Source: an uncultured Sphingomonas sp. (GTDB lineage Bacteria > Pseudomonadota > Alphaproteobacteria > Sphingomonadales > Sphingomonadaceae). Taken from it: a stretch of DNA of 38,084 nucleotides. The DNA is taken from contig NZ_CADCVZ010000029.1 in NCBI RefSeq assembly GCF_902806265.1, positions 1 through 38,084 of the forward strand, written 5' to 3'. Below are positions 1 to 8,866 of this stretch, piece by piece (position 1 is the stretch's first letter; each line of letters begins with the position of its first letter). The position numbers and the translations under genes are program-made. The notes beneath the pieces were generated by a model. That model was not told where the DNA came from. It worked only from the letters and a program-made list of their open reading frames with translations, and ran no database searches.

Positions 1-788
1 GGCGCCCTAGCATGCCCTTCTGGTTTGCGGCAGCGAGCATCGATAGAATATGCGCATTCTGGTTTCGGCAGCATTCGGTTGCAAGCTGTTCGGAAACTTC
101 CAGGTCGACCGTCAGCAACAGCCAGAGCAGCCACACGATTTCGTGATGATGATTGAGGGCAAGGTGTCGCCGGATCAAATCGTAAGCAGCCTCTTTCCAG
201 CCGTCGCGATCGATCGGCTGCCCTTCAGCCACTCTCTTAACGACCAACAGCGCTGCATAGTCGATCGCATGCGGATGATGGAACATGATACGCTGCAGAT
301 AGGGCTCGATGGTGTCCCACTTCCTCCCGTCATAAGCTCTTATCTGGTCCAACGTGCGGAGCGCAATTTTCGACCGGGCTGTCTGATCGGATTGCGTTCC
401 CGATCGAGACGGCCTTGTTCAGGAACAGCACGAGATCGTTGATCTCTGAGGCGCCACGCCAGCTGTTGATGCTCCGGGCTGTTTGGCGGAGTTCCTGCGC
501 CCAAAGGTCATTCAGGGGCTCGACACCCTTCATGATCGAGGTCTTACTATCATTCGCATGGGGGCTGTACCGTTGCAGCGTGTCTCGAAGCACGGAAAGG
601 GCAGCTAACGCCTCCGCTTCACCGCCCAAGCCTATGTAGTAGTCGTCGACATGCCGGGCTGCACCGATAACGTTGGTGCCAAAAGCCGCCTTGAGGTCGA
701 CATCGAGCCCTGACATAAGGAATTCGGCGATGAGCCGGAATGCATCGGGGCCGGCGACTGCGGACTTAGTGCACGTTTGTTGCGGCAT
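1..788 (-). pseudogene. Reverse transcriptase relic (DRT/UG-like), C-terminal part, frameshifted, cut by window edge
   Basis: On the minus strand, 788 down to about 370 encodes the back half of a reverse-transcriptase domain: GPDAFRLIAE resembles the GxPxGPxxSRxxAE block, HVDDYYIG is the catalytic YxDD-type block, and NDSKTSI is the following block with the conserved K-T. The frame then ends at 330. A second frame, from about position 374 to position 1, continues without a stop and starts KIALRTLDQIRAYDG. It is helical and contains HHHEIVWLLW, like the C-terminal extensions of defence-associated unknown-group RTs. The two frames join at an A-run (T-run 367-370 on the plus strand), consistent with an indel of +1 or -2. 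Upstream the frame is open only to about 875, then TAG; the first RT motifs are absent and traB begins at 975, so the 5' half is gone. The exact DRT class cannot be assigned. Base composition is AT-richer than the neighbouring genes. Confidence 0.72.
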
Positions 789-974
789 CCGAGGTAGGCC
801 GAAGACGAAGCGTGCAGCCGAGCTGCCTATGCGAGGATTCGCATTATGCGATCGCGCAGGCTGAACGGATATTCGCTAACAGGTATCGCCGATCGCGGCC
901 CTAACTACTGCCTGGGCGCAAAGCTGTCCCAAGCCGTGCATTGGACAACGGTGGCCGCGCCAAGTCCGGGCGGG

Positions 975-1886
975 CTACTGGACCCGCGTCACCTTGAGAC
1001 CGCGCTGCTGCAGCATGGCCTGGACCGAGTTGTTGCCGGCCAGGTGCCCGGCGCCGACCGCCACCAGCACGGCTCCGGGCTGGCCCATGCGCCCCTCGAT
1101 CCAGCGCGCCCAGTTGGCGTTGCGGCGACGCAGCAGCGCTTCGCTGAGCGCACTCGAGCCCGCCATGTCGTCGTTGAAAGTCTTGGCGATCGCCGCGACG
1201 TCGCCGCGGACCCAGGCCGCAAGCATGTCGTTGAATTGGTCGCGGACCTTTTCCGGCTGGTCCAGCGAGGCGATCAGCAGCGCGCGCTGCGCTTCCTCCG
1301 GCATGGTGTCGAAGAAGCCGAGCTGCTCGGCGTTGGTCTCGAGCTGGCCAACCGGCTTGCCCGCGGCGGTAAAGGCCTGCTTGAGCGTGGTCTCAACCCC
1401 CTCGTCGCCATGCAGGCCGATCGAGCGGAACTGGGTTCCGATCAGGGTGAAGGCAGCCGCCCAGGTCTCCAGCCGGTCGTAGGCGGCCGCGGGCACGCCC
1501 GAACGCGCGATGGCCGCCTGCAGCGCGGCCCGCTTGTCGGCGGGCACCCGGCTCAGCAGCGGCGGGGCGCTGGGATTGACGCCGAGGCGCGCCATGACCG
1601 CCATCAGCTCGGCCGGGTTCTTGGCGTCGATGATGGTCTCGACCACCAGCCCGTTGGAGCGCGCCACCGCCGCGTCCAGCTTGGGCGTGCGCCACTGGTA
1701 GCCGCGGGGCAGCAGGTGGATGGTGCCGAACAGGTAGACGATCGTGTCGCGGTCCTTGACCTGCCACAGCGCCGGGCGCGGGGCCGCCGACGTGCGCTGA
1801 GCCGGTGCAGCGCTGCCGCAGCCGGCCGCCAGCGTTGCAATGCTGAGGGCCGCGAGCCCCCGCTTGAACCAATGCTTCAATGTCAT
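975..1886 (-). CDS. TraB/GumN family lipoprotein
   Basis: 303 aa. The family motifs are GTIHLLP near residue 50, then ETIID, and near the end GAGHLAG before NSVQAML, which together define the TraB/GumN (TIKI-like, putative metal-dependent protease) fold. The start at 1886 was chosen because it gives [10 protein letters not shown] followed by a hydrophobic stretch and the lipobox LAAGC (Cys23), so a membrane-anchored periplasmic lipoprotein is expected. A longer frame to 2027 is open but would overlap the divergent glyQ and bury the signal peptide. Bacterial members lack a well-established substrate; GumN is named after the xanthan gum cluster, but no polysaccharide genes are near. The family assignment is firm, the function is unknown. 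Confidence 0.88.
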   Translation of the reverse strand: MTLKHWFKRGLAALSIATLAAGCGSAAPAQRTSAAPRPALWQVKDRDTIVYLFGTIHLLPRGYQWRTPKLDAAVARSNGLVVETIIDAKNPAELMAVMARLGVNPSAPPLLSRVPADKRAALQAAIARSGVPAAAYDRLETWAAAFTLIGTQFRSIGLHGDEGVETTLKQAFTAAGKPVGQLETNAEQLGFFDTMPEEAQRALLIASLDQPEKVRDQFNDMLAAWVRGDVAAIAKTFNDDMAGSSALSEALLRRRNANWARWIEGRMGQPGAVLVAVGAGHLAGNNSVQAMLQQRGLKVTRVQ

Positions 1887-1986
1887 GCGCTCGGCCTTGC
1901 CCTCGCCTCGGTTAACAGCCGATGTAGGTGCGGCGGCTGCCCCGGTCCACTTGCCGAGCTTCCGCGCTGCTGCCAAAGCGCCGCCG

Positions 1987-2856
1987 GTGACCAGCACGGG
2001 CCTCAGCTTCCAGGACCTGATCCTCACCCTGCACCATTATTGGTCGGACCGCGGCTGCCTGATCCTCCAGCCTTACGACATGGAGATGGGGGCGGGGACC
2101 TTTCACCCGGCCACCGTGCTGCGGGCGCTCGGGGCCGAGCCGTGGAAGTGCGCCTATGTGCAGCCCTGCCGCCGCCCGACCGACGGGCGCTATGGCGAGA
2201 ACCCGAACCGGCTGGGCCATTACTATCAGTATCAGGTCATGCTGAAGCCGAGCCCGCCGGACCTGCAGCAGCTTTACCTCGGCTCGCTGGACGCGATCGG
2301 CATCGATCCGCTCCGCCACGACATCCGCTTCGTCGAGGACGATTGGGAAAGCCCGACGCTGGGCGCCTGGGGGCTGGGCTGGGAAGTCTGGTGCGACGGG
2401 ATGGAGGTGACGCAGTTCACCTATTTCCAGCAGGTCGGCGGCTTCGACTGCCGTCCGGTCGCGGGCGAGCTGACCTATGGGCTGGAGCGGCTGGCGATGT
2501 ACATCCAAGGCGTCGACAATGTGTTCGACCTCCGGTTCAACAACGCGGGCGTGACCTATGGCGACGTGTTCCGCGAAAACGAGCGGCAGATGTCGACCTG
2601 GAACTTCGAGGTCGCGGGCACCGACGCGCTGTTCGACGGCTTCCGCAAGGCCGCGGCGGAGGCGGAGAACTCGCTGGGCGCGGGCCTAGCCATCCCAGCC
2701 TACGAGCAGGCGATCCGGGCGAGCCACATCTTCAACACGTTGCAGGCCCGCGGGGTGATCTCGGTTGCCGAGCGCCAGGCCTACATCGGCCGCGTCCGCG
2801 ACCTCGCCAAGGCGGCGTGCGCCAAGTGGCTGGAGTGCCGGGGAGAGGCGGCGTGA
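1987..2856 (+). CDS. glyQ: Glycine--tRNA ligase alpha subunit
   Basis: 289 aa, the usual size of GlyQ. It carries the class II aminoacyl-tRNA synthetase catalytic core that activates glycine and transfers it to tRNA-Gly as an alpha2beta2 enzyme with GlyS. Visible hallmarks are [12 protein letters not shown] at the N-terminus, [17 protein letters not shown], the [17 protein letters not shown] block that binds ATP, and [10 protein letters not shown] near residue 170. The GTG at 1987 was chosen because homology begins just after it; the frame stays open upstream to 1840, but that part overlaps traB and lacks homology. No strong Shine-Dalgarno is visible, so the exact start is uncertain. The stop overlaps the GTG start of glyS by four bases (GTGA), indicating translational coupling. 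Confidence 0.95.
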   Translation: MTSTGLSFQDLILTLHHYWSDRGCLILQPYDMEMGAGTFHPATVLRALGAEPWKCAYVQPCRRPTDGRYGENPNRLGHYYQYQVMLKPSPPDLQQLYLGSLDAIGIDPLRHDIRFVEDDWESPTLGAWGLGWEVWCDGMEVTQFTYFQQVGGFDCRPVAGELTYGLERLAMYIQGVDNVFDLRFNNAGVTYGDVFRENERQMSTWNFEVAGTDALFDGFRKAAAEAENSLGAGLAIPAYEQAIRASHIFNTLQARGVISVAERQAYIGRVRDLAKAACAKWLECRGEAA

Positions 2857-4961
2857 GCACCGCCGACTTCCTGCTCGAACTCCTCTCGGAGGAGGTTCCG
2901 GCGCGGATGCAGGCGGGGGCCCGGAACAGCTTGGCGCGGATGTTTGCGGAAGAGCTGGACAAGGCGGGGCTGCGGGCGGAGGCGATCGAGACCTTCGCCA
3001 CGCCCCGACGGCTGGCGCTGATCGCGCGGGGGCTGCCGGTGGCGACCGCCGCCGCCAGGGAGGAGCTGAAGGGGCCGCGTGCGTCCGCGCCGCCGCAGGC
3101 ACTGGAGGGCTTCCTACGCAAGACCGGGCTGGCGCGGGAGCAGCTGGTCGAGCGCGACGGCGTGTTCTACGCGGTGATCGACAAGCCGGGGCAGGCGACC
3201 TCCGCGGTGCTCGGGCCGGCAATCGAGCGCATCGTCCGCGGCTTTCCCTGGCCAAAGTCGATGCGCTGGGGCGCGGCCTCCGCCAGCACCGCGTCGCTCC
3301 GTTGGGTGCGGCCGCTGCACGGCATCGTCGCGCTGCTCGGCGACGAGATCGTGCCGGTGGAGGTGGACGGCACCGCGAGCGGCGCGACCACCGTCGGCCA
3401 CCGCTTCCATCATCCGGGGCCGATCACCCTGGCCGGCGCGAGCGACTACGCCGAGAAGCTGCGCGCATGCCATGTGATCGTCGACCAGGACGAGCGCGCC
3501 GCGATCATCCGCGATGGCGCGCGGGCGCTGGCGGACGGAGCGGGGCTGGATCTGGTCGAGGACGAGGGACTGGTCGCCGAGAACGCCGGGCTGACCGAAT
3601 GGCCCGTGCCGCTGTTGGGACGCTTCGACGCCGACTATCTCGACGTCCCGCCCGAGGTCATCCAGCTGACCGCGCGGGTCAACCAGAAGTATTTCGTGCT
3701 GCGCGGCGACGAGGGCGCGCTCGCCGACGCCTTCATCTGCACCGCGAATATCGCCGCCAACGACGATGGGGCGGCGATCGTGGAGGGCAATCAGCGGGTG
3801 CTGGCTGCCCGGCTGGCCGACGCGCGCTTCTTCTGGGAGCAGGACCTCAAGGTTCCGTTGCAGCAGCAGGCAGCGAAGCTCGGACAGGTCGTGTTCCACG
3901 AGAAGCTCGGCACCGTCGCGGACAAGGTCGAGCGCGTCGCCAAGCTGGCGCGGTGGCTGGTCGAGGAGGGCGTGGTCAAGGGCGCGGATCCCGACCAGGC
4001 CGAACGCGCCGCCCGCCTGGCCAAGGCCGACCTCGTCACCGGCATGGTCGGCGAGTTCCCCGAGCTGCAGGGGGTGATTGGAGGCTATCTCGCCGAGCGC
4101 CAAGGCGAGCCGAAGGCGGTCGCCGATGCGGTGCGCGATCATTATGGCCTTAAAGCCCGCAACGGTGTGCCTGCTGCAGTCGCGTTAGCTGATCGCATCG
4201 ACAATGTCCGATCGTTCTTCTCGATCGGTGAGAAGCCGACAGGTTCGCGCGACCCGTTCGCTGTTCGGCGCGCCGGGCTCGGGATAGTTTATTACGTGCT
4301 TGTTCGATCCTATCGGCTGAACCTGCGAGAGCTGCTCGGCCCTGAAGCTTTCGAGTTCATGGTTGATCGTTGGAAATTCCAGAACCGCGAAGCTGGCGGT
4401 CGACCTGACTTTATAGATGCGGTGATAGCCGTCAGTTCGGATGGTGACCTCGCTAGGTTGGGAGCGCGCATGGAAGCCCTACAATCCTTCGTCCAGACCG
4501 AGGACGGCGCGAACCTCGTCGCCGGCTACAAGCGGGCGGCGAACATTCTCAAGAAGGAGAATTGGTCGCTGCCGCGGGTGATGGCGGGGCCGGGGGAGCA
4601 GGCGATGCCGCAGACGGGGGAAGAGGACCCGCTGGTGCTGGTCGAGGAGCCCGCGATCGCGGAAGCGGTGCGGGAGATGGCCCAGGGCTCCGCCGCGCCG
4701 GACGATGCGCCGCCCGAGGAACAGGCGCTGGTGGCCGCGCTGGACGAGGCGGAGCCGCGGGCGGAGGCAGCGGTAGAGGCCGAGGACTTCCGCGCGGCCA
4801 TGTCGGCCTTGGCCTCGCTCCGCCAGCCGATCGATGCTTTCTTCGACAAGGTGACGGTCAACGACCCCGCACCGCAGGTCCGTGCGCGCCGGCTTAACCT
4901 GCTCGCCCGCTTCCGCGATGCGGTGCACCGGGTCGCGGACTTCTCCAGCATCGAGGGCTGA
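2853..4961 (+). CDS. glyS: Glycine--tRNA ligase beta subunit
   Basis: 702 aa, normal for GlyS, which supplies tRNA binding to the GlyQS tetramer. The start is GTG in the GTGA overlap with glyQ, reading [18 protein letters not shown], the classic GlyS N-terminus. Further markers are [46 protein letters not shown] and the C-terminal [13 protein letters not shown] with an anticodon-binding-like helical domain. The gene is uninterrupted. Between about 4140 and 4490 base composition and codon choice differ from the rest (more A/T at third positions, codons such as TTA, ATA and GTT), and the protein there is divergent, e.g. [12 protein letters not shown] where family members usually read close to DRLKVQLRE. 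This patch is listed separately. Confidence 0.96.
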   Translation: MSTADFLLELLSEEVPARMQAGARNSLARMFAEELDKAGLRAEAIETFATPRRLALIARGLPVATAAAREELKGPRASAPPQALEGFLRKTGLAREQLVERDGVFYAVIDKPGQATSAVLGPAIERIVRGFPWPKSMRWGAASASTASLRWVRPLHGIVALLGDEIVPVEVDGTASGATTVGHRFHHPGPITLAGASDYAEKLRACHVIVDQDERAAIIRDGARALADGAGLDLVEDEGLVAENAGLTEWPVPLLGRFDADYLDVPPEVIQLTARVNQKYFVLRGDEGALADAFICTANIAANDDGAAIVEGNQRVLAARLADARFFWEQDLKVPLQQQAAKLGQVVFHEKLGTVADKVERVAKLARWLVEEGVVKGADPDQAERAARLAKADLVTGMVGEFPELQGVIGGYLAERQGEPKAVADAVRDHYGLKARNGVPAAVALADRIDNVRSFFSIGEKPTGSRDPFAVRRAGLGIVYYVLVRSYRLNLRELLGPEAFEFMVDRWKFQNREAGGRPDFIDAVIAVSSDGDLARLGARMEALQSFVQTEDGANLVAGYKRAANILKKENWSLPRVMAGPGEQAMPQTGEEDPLVLVEEPAIAEAVREMAQGSAAPDDAPPEEQALVAALDEAEPRAEAAVEAEDFRAAMSALASLRQPIDAFFDKVTVNDPAPQVRARRLNLLARFRDAVHRVADFSSIEG
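4140..4490 (+). other. AT-richer, codon-atypical patch inside glyS
   Basis: By eye this stretch is clearly lower in GC than both flanks and uses codons rare elsewhere in glyS, while staying in frame. Boundaries are approximate: the left edge is near GLKARNG and the right edge just before [10 protein letters not shown]. The encoded block is divergent within an otherwise well-conserved protein. It looks like a gene-conversion or recombination tract from another lineage; a chimeric assembly is the main alternative. Confidence 0.55.
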
Positions 4962-4966
4962 TCGGC

Positions 4967-5022
4967 TGTGCTCCCGCGAAGGCGGGAGCCCACGACTAGG
5001 CTCCCGCCTTCGCGGGAGCACA
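4967..5022. repeat. Perfect 24-bp inverted repeat (REP-like pair / bidirectional terminator)
   Basis: The left arm 4967-4990 and right arm 4999-5022 are exact reverse complements around the 8-base loop CACGACTA. Each arm contains its own smaller palindrome (CTCCCGC-GAAG-GCGGGAG). It lies exactly between the stop of glyS (4959-4961) and the stop of the converging gene (5027-5029), so it may terminate both transcripts, although no T-run follows. The core resembles a repeat found in many copies in sphingomonad intergenic regions; that is from memory and was not searched. Confidence 0.85.
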
Positions 5023-5026
5023 AGCT

Positions 5027-5416
5027 TCAGAAGCGCCGGTCGTCCGCCGGGCGCCGGTCGTCGCGGTCGGGGACGCCGTCGCGATCGACGTCGCGCCGCT
5101 GTCCGTCCCGACCGTGGATGTCGGTCACCCGCGAGGTCTCGTCGTCACGCGTCTCGACGAAGCGCGGGCCGTCACGGTGGCGCCCGGCGGCGGCGGTGCG
5201 CAGGCTGTCCTGCTCCCGCCATTCCTTTTCACGGCTGGTCCAGTGCGCTTCCCGATCCTTGCTCTCGCGCTCCAGCGTGCGGCGGCGCTCCACTTCCTCG
5301 TTGTAGCGCGTCTTCCACTTGCGACGGCCACCGCTGGTCAGCCACATGCCGACGAGCAGGCCGAGCGCAAAGACCAGTCCGAGGATGATCCATTGGTCGG
5401 GAGTGAAGGTCGTCAT
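5027..5416 (-). CDS. Small membrane-anchored protein with charged C-terminal tail
   Basis: 129 aa, family not recognised. The start at 5416 (MTTFTPDQWI) is preceded by AAGGGGA at a suitable distance. Residues about 9-26 form one transmembrane segment (IILGLVFALGLLVGMWL), followed by a basic, Glu/Arg-rich region likely to form a coiled coil (about 34-70), and then a hydrophilic tail. The tail contains DVDRDGVPDRDD, which matches the DxDxDGxxD pattern of calcium-binding thrombospondin type 3 or EF-hand-like loops. With a single N-terminal segment the tail could lie on either side of the membrane. It sits alone between the glyS repeat and the pilus operon hairpin. Confidence 0.75.
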   Translation of the reverse strand: MTTFTPDQWIILGLVFALGLLVGMWLTSGGRRKWKTRYNEEVERRRTLERESKDREAHWTSREKEWREQDSLRTAAAGRHRDGPRFVETRDDETSRVTDIHGRDGQRRDVDRDGVPDRDDRRPADDRRF

Positions 5417-5477
5417 GGCCGTGTGTTCCCCTTGTCGCGTCCGTAACGACCTAGAGCGCGGGGACCGGACGGAAGTT

Positions 5478-5511
5478 CCGCCGCCCGCGCCACATGGCAA
5501 GCGGGCGGCGG
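5478..5511 (-). terminator. Hairpin downstream of tadC
   Basis: CCGCCGCCCGC (5478-5488) pairs perfectly with GCGGGCGGCGG (5501-5511) across a 12-base loop, 16 bases past the tadC stop. There is no clear U-tract on the minus strand, so intrinsic termination is plausible but not certain. Confidence 0.5.
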
Positions 5512-5526
5512 TCTATCGGGAAGCGT

Positions 5527-6528
5527 TTACTTGCCGCCGCCGGCGATCATGCTGTCGCTGATCGAGCAGGCCGCGGGGCCGAGGATCACCACGAATAGGG
5601 TCGGCAGGATGAACAGGATCAGCGGAACGGTCATGATCGCGGGCAGGCGCGCGGCCTTTTCCTCGGCGCGCATCATGCGTTCGTTGCGGAACTCGGCTGA
5701 CAGCACGCGCAGCGCGGAGGCGAGCGGGGTGCCGTATTTCTCGGTCTGGATCATGGTGGTGACCACGCCGCGCACCGCTTCCAGGTCGACCCGGCTGGCG
5801 AGATTCTCGAACGCCTGGCGCCGCTCGGCGAGGAAGCCCAATTCGATCGCAGTCAGGCCGAACTCGTCGCCGAGCTCCGGATAAGCTTTACCGAGCTCCT
5901 TGGCGACGCGCCCGAAGGCGGCGTCGACGGTGAGGCCCGCTTCGGCGCAGATGACCAGCAGGTCGAGCGCGTCGGGCAGGCCCTTGCGCACCGCATCGCT
6001 GCGCTTCTTGACCTTGTTGTTGAGCCACAGGTCGGGCGCCTTGTAGCTGCCGATCAGCGCGCCCGCGGTCACCCCGTATTTCTTGAAAGCACCCCAGTCG
6101 GGGAAGGTGTCGAGCACGTAGATCAGCACAATCGCCGCGCCGCCCAGCACCAACGGCAGCAGGAAGCGCGCGAGAATGATGAAGAAGGCCAGGTCCTTGG
6201 CCCGGATACCCGCCTGCATCAGCTTCAGCTGCGTCGCCTTGAGCTGATCGTCCTGCAGCATCTTGAAGCTGGACAGGATGCCGCGGACCTTGTCGGCGGC
6301 GGCATTCTTGTTGGTCAGCTTCTTGCGCTTGTTGGTGGAGGCGACGATGCCGGCTTTCAGTTGCTCGCGGCGTTCGTTGAGCGCCTTGACCCGGCGGGCC
6401 ATGGGGTCGCGGACGGTGGTCGCGGCGTAAAGGGCGACGAGCACCGCCATGGTGGCCACTGCCGACAGCAGGGTCGCCACCCAGATGACGTCGAAACCGA
6501 GCAGGGTCGGACCGGAAGCAGGCTGCAT
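5527..6528 (-). CDS. tadC: Tad pilus inner-membrane platform protein TadC (T2SSF family)
   Basis: 333 aa. It is one of the two polytopic inner-membrane proteins that form the assembly platform for Flp/Tad pili. There are hydrophobic segments near residues 12-36, 115-140 and 300-325. The type II secretion F domain includes LPDALDLLVICAEAGLTVDAAF, shown here in part (LDLLVICAEAG), and the conserved TEKYGTPLASALRVLS block. Length and domain order are normal. It is the last gene of the minus-strand cpa/tad operon, 15 bases after the tadB stop, and is followed by a hairpin at 5478-5511. Confidence 0.93.
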   Translation of the reverse strand: MQPASGPTLLGFDVIWVATLLSAVATMAVLVALYAATTVRDPMARRVKALNERREQLKAGIVASTNKRKKLTNKNAAADKVRGILSSFKMLQDDQLKATQLKLMQAGIRAKDLAFFIILARFLLPLVLGGAAIVLIYVLDTFPDWGAFKKYGVTAGALIGSYKAPDLWLNNKVKKRSDAVRKGLPDALDLLVICAEAGLTVDAAFGRVAKELGKAYPELGDEFGLTAIELGFLAERRQAFENLASRVDLEAVRGVVTTMIQTEKYGTPLASALRVLSAEFRNERMMRAEEKAARLPAIMTVPLILFILPTLFVVILGPAACSISDSMIAGGGK

Positions 6529-6543
6529 GACGACAAAAGCCCC

Positions 6544-7521
6544 TTAGATCTCGAAGTTGACCATCTTGGCCATGATGAACACGCCAATGCCCATCCACAG
6601 GAGCCCGCCGAGCCCCGCGACGATCAGCCGGTCGTCGACGAAGAAGCCGGCCATGTATTCGGGGTTCATCATGTAGACCATGGTGAAGACGATGAAGGGG
6701 AGGGAGCCTACGATGTAGGCCGACGCCTTGGATTCGGAGCTCATGGCCTTGATCTTGAGCTTCATCTGCGCGCGCTTGCGCAGCACGTCGGCGAGGTTGG
6801 ACAGGGTTTCGGCAAGGTTGCCGCCGGTCTCGCGCTGGATGTTGAGGGTGATCACGAAGAACTGGAACTCGGCCGTGCCGAGCCGCTCCGCGGTTTCTTG
6901 AAGCGCAGCATCCATGGTCCGGCCGATCTTCATCCGGTCGGCGACGGCCCGGAACTCGACGCCAACGGGGCCGGAGAGTTCGGTCGCGACGATCCCCAGC
7001 GTTTCGGTGATCGGCAACCCGGAGCGCAGGCCACGAACCATCAACTCGATCGCGTCGGGGAAGTTGGCATTGAACGCCGCGACCCGGCGCTTGATGAAAA
7101 AGCCGATCGCCAGGTGCGGGAAGCCGACACCCACGAACACGGCGAACAACAGCGACAAGGCCGCCGGCATGCCTTTGAGGAGGAGCAGGCCGGCGATAAC
7201 CGTGACGATTCCGACGGTCGCGAGCCCATATTGGGCGAGGGTCCACGGCTTGCCGGTCTGCTCCAGCCGGCGGCGGAGCAGCGCCGGCTTGGGCATCAGG
7301 GTGGAAGCCCAGGTGTCCGCCCGGCTCTGCCGCTGCGCGAACAGTTTGCGGATCTGCGCATTGGCGTTAGCTGCCAGCAGGTTCTCGCTGTGCCGTTCCT
7401 TGATGAGCTCCATCCGGCGCTTGTAGGCCCTGGTCGGGGAGGGACCGCTGAACGCCGCTGCGAGCATGAACAGCATCAAGGCCGCGGCCCCTGCCATCAG
7501 CATCACCGTCGTAGTCGACAT
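6544..7521 (-). CDS. tadB: Tad pilus inner-membrane platform protein TadB (T2SSF family)
   Basis: 325 aa. It is the partner of TadC in the inner-membrane platform that transmits ATPase-driven movement to the pilus. Hydrophobic segments lie near residues 5-24, 95-130 and 265-315. The T2SSF domain includes LMVRGLRSGLPITETL and the GNLAETLSNLADVLR block. The start at 7521 has a strong AGGAAGGA ribosome-binding site. Only 63 bases separate it from the cpaE stop, so the motor ATPase gene normally found here is absent. Confidence 0.93.
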   Translation of the reverse strand: MSTTTVMLMAGAAALMLFMLAAAFSGPSPTRAYKRRMELIKERHSENLLAANANAQIRKLFAQRQSRADTWASTLMPKPALLRRRLEQTGKPWTLAQYGLATVGIVTVIAGLLLLKGMPAALSLLFAVFVGVGFPHLAIGFFIKRRVAAFNANFPDAIELMVRGLRSGLPITETLGIVATELSGPVGVEFRAVADRMKIGRTMDAALQETAERLGTAEFQFFVITLNIQRETGGNLAETLSNLADVLRKRAQMKLKIKAMSSESKASAYIVGSLPFIVFTMVYMMNPEYMAGFFVDDRLIVAGLGGLLWMGIGVFIMAKMVNFEI

Positions 7522-7584
7522 TGCTTCAATCCTTCCTGCCTGCCGCGTCCGCCCGAGCGGCGATCGCCGCCTCGGGAACCCGGG

Positions 7585-8850
7585 TCAGGCCGCGATCTTG
7601 GGCTTGTTCAGCATGGCCTTGAGGTTGCCGACGAGCGACTTGGATGCGGCGGGAGCGCCGGACTTGGCGGCGGCACCTTCTTCGGTCGCGTGGCTCAGCA
7701 CCATGTTGCACAGCTGCAGGTAAGGCTGACCCGCCTTGCCGCCGGCGATCTCCGCGACCGGCTTGCCGAGCTTCGCGGCCTGGGCCGCCAGCTTGCCGTC
7801 TTCGCCGATCACAATGTCGACCGGGCGTTCGATCGATTGCTCGAAGTCCTTGCGGCTGATCTCCAGCGCGCCGCCGGTGGGCACCCGGTTGGCGATCACC
7901 AGCACCTTGGTCTGGGGCGCGTTGGCCTTGAGCCAGGCGAGGATCCGGATGGTGTCGCGGGTCGACGCCAGGGTCAGTTCGGAGACGACGGCCGCGACAT
8001 GGGCATCGTGGACCATGTGCGGGAACTGGATCAACATGTGCCGCGGCAGGTCCAGTACCGTGGACTCGAACGCGCTGCGCATCTCTTCCTGCAGCTGGAA
8101 GAAGGCGGCGCCGTCCGTCATCAGCGGCGTGTTGATCGGCGCCTCGGCCGACAGCACGGACAGCCGCTCGTTGGCGCGAACCATGGCGCGTTCGATGAAC
8201 AATCCGTCGATGCGGCTGGGGTTCTCCATCGCGTCGGTCAGCCCTCGTCCCGGCTCCAGGTCCAGCGCCAGGGCACCGGTGCCGAAATGGATGTCGAGGT
8301 CGAGCAGCGCGGTTGAACGGTGGGCCTTGTCGCCCAGCATCCAGGCGAGCGAGGTGGCGACCGTGGAGGCGCCAACGCCGCCGCGCACGCCGACCACCGC
8401 CGTCATCACATGCGGCCGGTCGACCTGCACCTCCCCGCGCGGGCCGGACAGGATCGACTGGGCGTGCGCGAAGGTGTCGCGGATCTGGTCGACGCTGAAG
8501 GGCTTGAGCAGATAATCGTGGATGCCGCTGGCGACGAGGTCGCGGTACAGGCGAACGTCGTTCACCTGGCCCGCCGCGATCACGATGGTGCCCGGTTCGC
8601 AAACCTCGGCGAGCGCATTGATGTCGTTCAGCGGGTCGGCGGACTCGGACAGGTCCACGAACAGGATGTTGGGGCTGGCGGCGACCGACAAGGTCTGCAC
8701 TGCGTTGCGCAGCCCGCCCTTGTTGACCTTTTCCGGGCTCCAGCCGTGCTCAACCGCCAGCGGCCGGAGCAGGTCGGCGGTGGCGTCGTCGCAGACGAAC
8801 GCCTGGAATGGGTCGCGGAGGCCCGCGCGCGCTTGAAAAGGAGCATTCAT
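7585..8850 (-). CDS. cpaE: Pilus assembly protein CpaE/TadZ (MinD/ParA-like localisation factor)
   Basis: 421 aa. CpaE/TadZ proteins place the Tad machine at the cell pole. An N-terminal receiver-like domain (about residues 15-130, with ILFVDLS and SGIHDYLLKPFSVDQIRD) is followed by a P-loop domain with VGVRGGVGASTVATS, LLDLDIHFG and VLVIANRV. The deviant Walker A lysines are missing (R at the first position, A where K is usual), as occurs in many CpaE-type proteins. The last ~60 residues form an alanine-rich tail ending in NLKAMLNKPKIAA. It lies 16 bases after cpaD in the same operon. Confidence 0.92.
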   Translation of the reverse strand: MNAPFQARAGLRDPFQAFVCDDATADLLRPLAVEHGWSPEKVNKGGLRNAVQTLSVAASPNILFVDLSESADPLNDINALAEVCEPGTIVIAAGQVNDVRLYRDLVASGIHDYLLKPFSVDQIRDTFAHAQSILSGPRGEVQVDRPHVMTAVVGVRGGVGASTVATSLAWMLGDKAHRSTALLDLDIHFGTGALALDLEPGRGLTDAMENPSRIDGLFIERAMVRANERLSVLSAEAPINTPLMTDGAAFFQLQEEMRSAFESTVLDLPRHMLIQFPHMVHDAHVAAVVSELTLASTRDTIRILAWLKANAPQTKVLVIANRVPTGGALEISRKDFEQSIERPVDIVIGEDGKLAAQAAKLGKPVAEIAGGKAGQPYLQLCNMVLSHATEEGAAAKSGAPAASKSLVGNLKAMLNKPKIAA

Positions 8851-8866
8851 GGGATCGGCCTTCCGC

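Noticed and set aside
50-442. Plus-strand frame of 130 codons at the left edge
   Set aside because: It is the opposite strand of the RT relic, whose protein pattern is clearly better.
846-2852. Upstream extension of the glyS reading frame to 846
   Set aside because: It overlaps traB and glyQ; GlyS homology begins exactly at GTG 2853.
6361-8316. Plus-strand open frame of 651 codons opposite cpaE, tadB and tadC
   Set aside because: It crosses three well-identified genes on the other strand and encodes no known domain.
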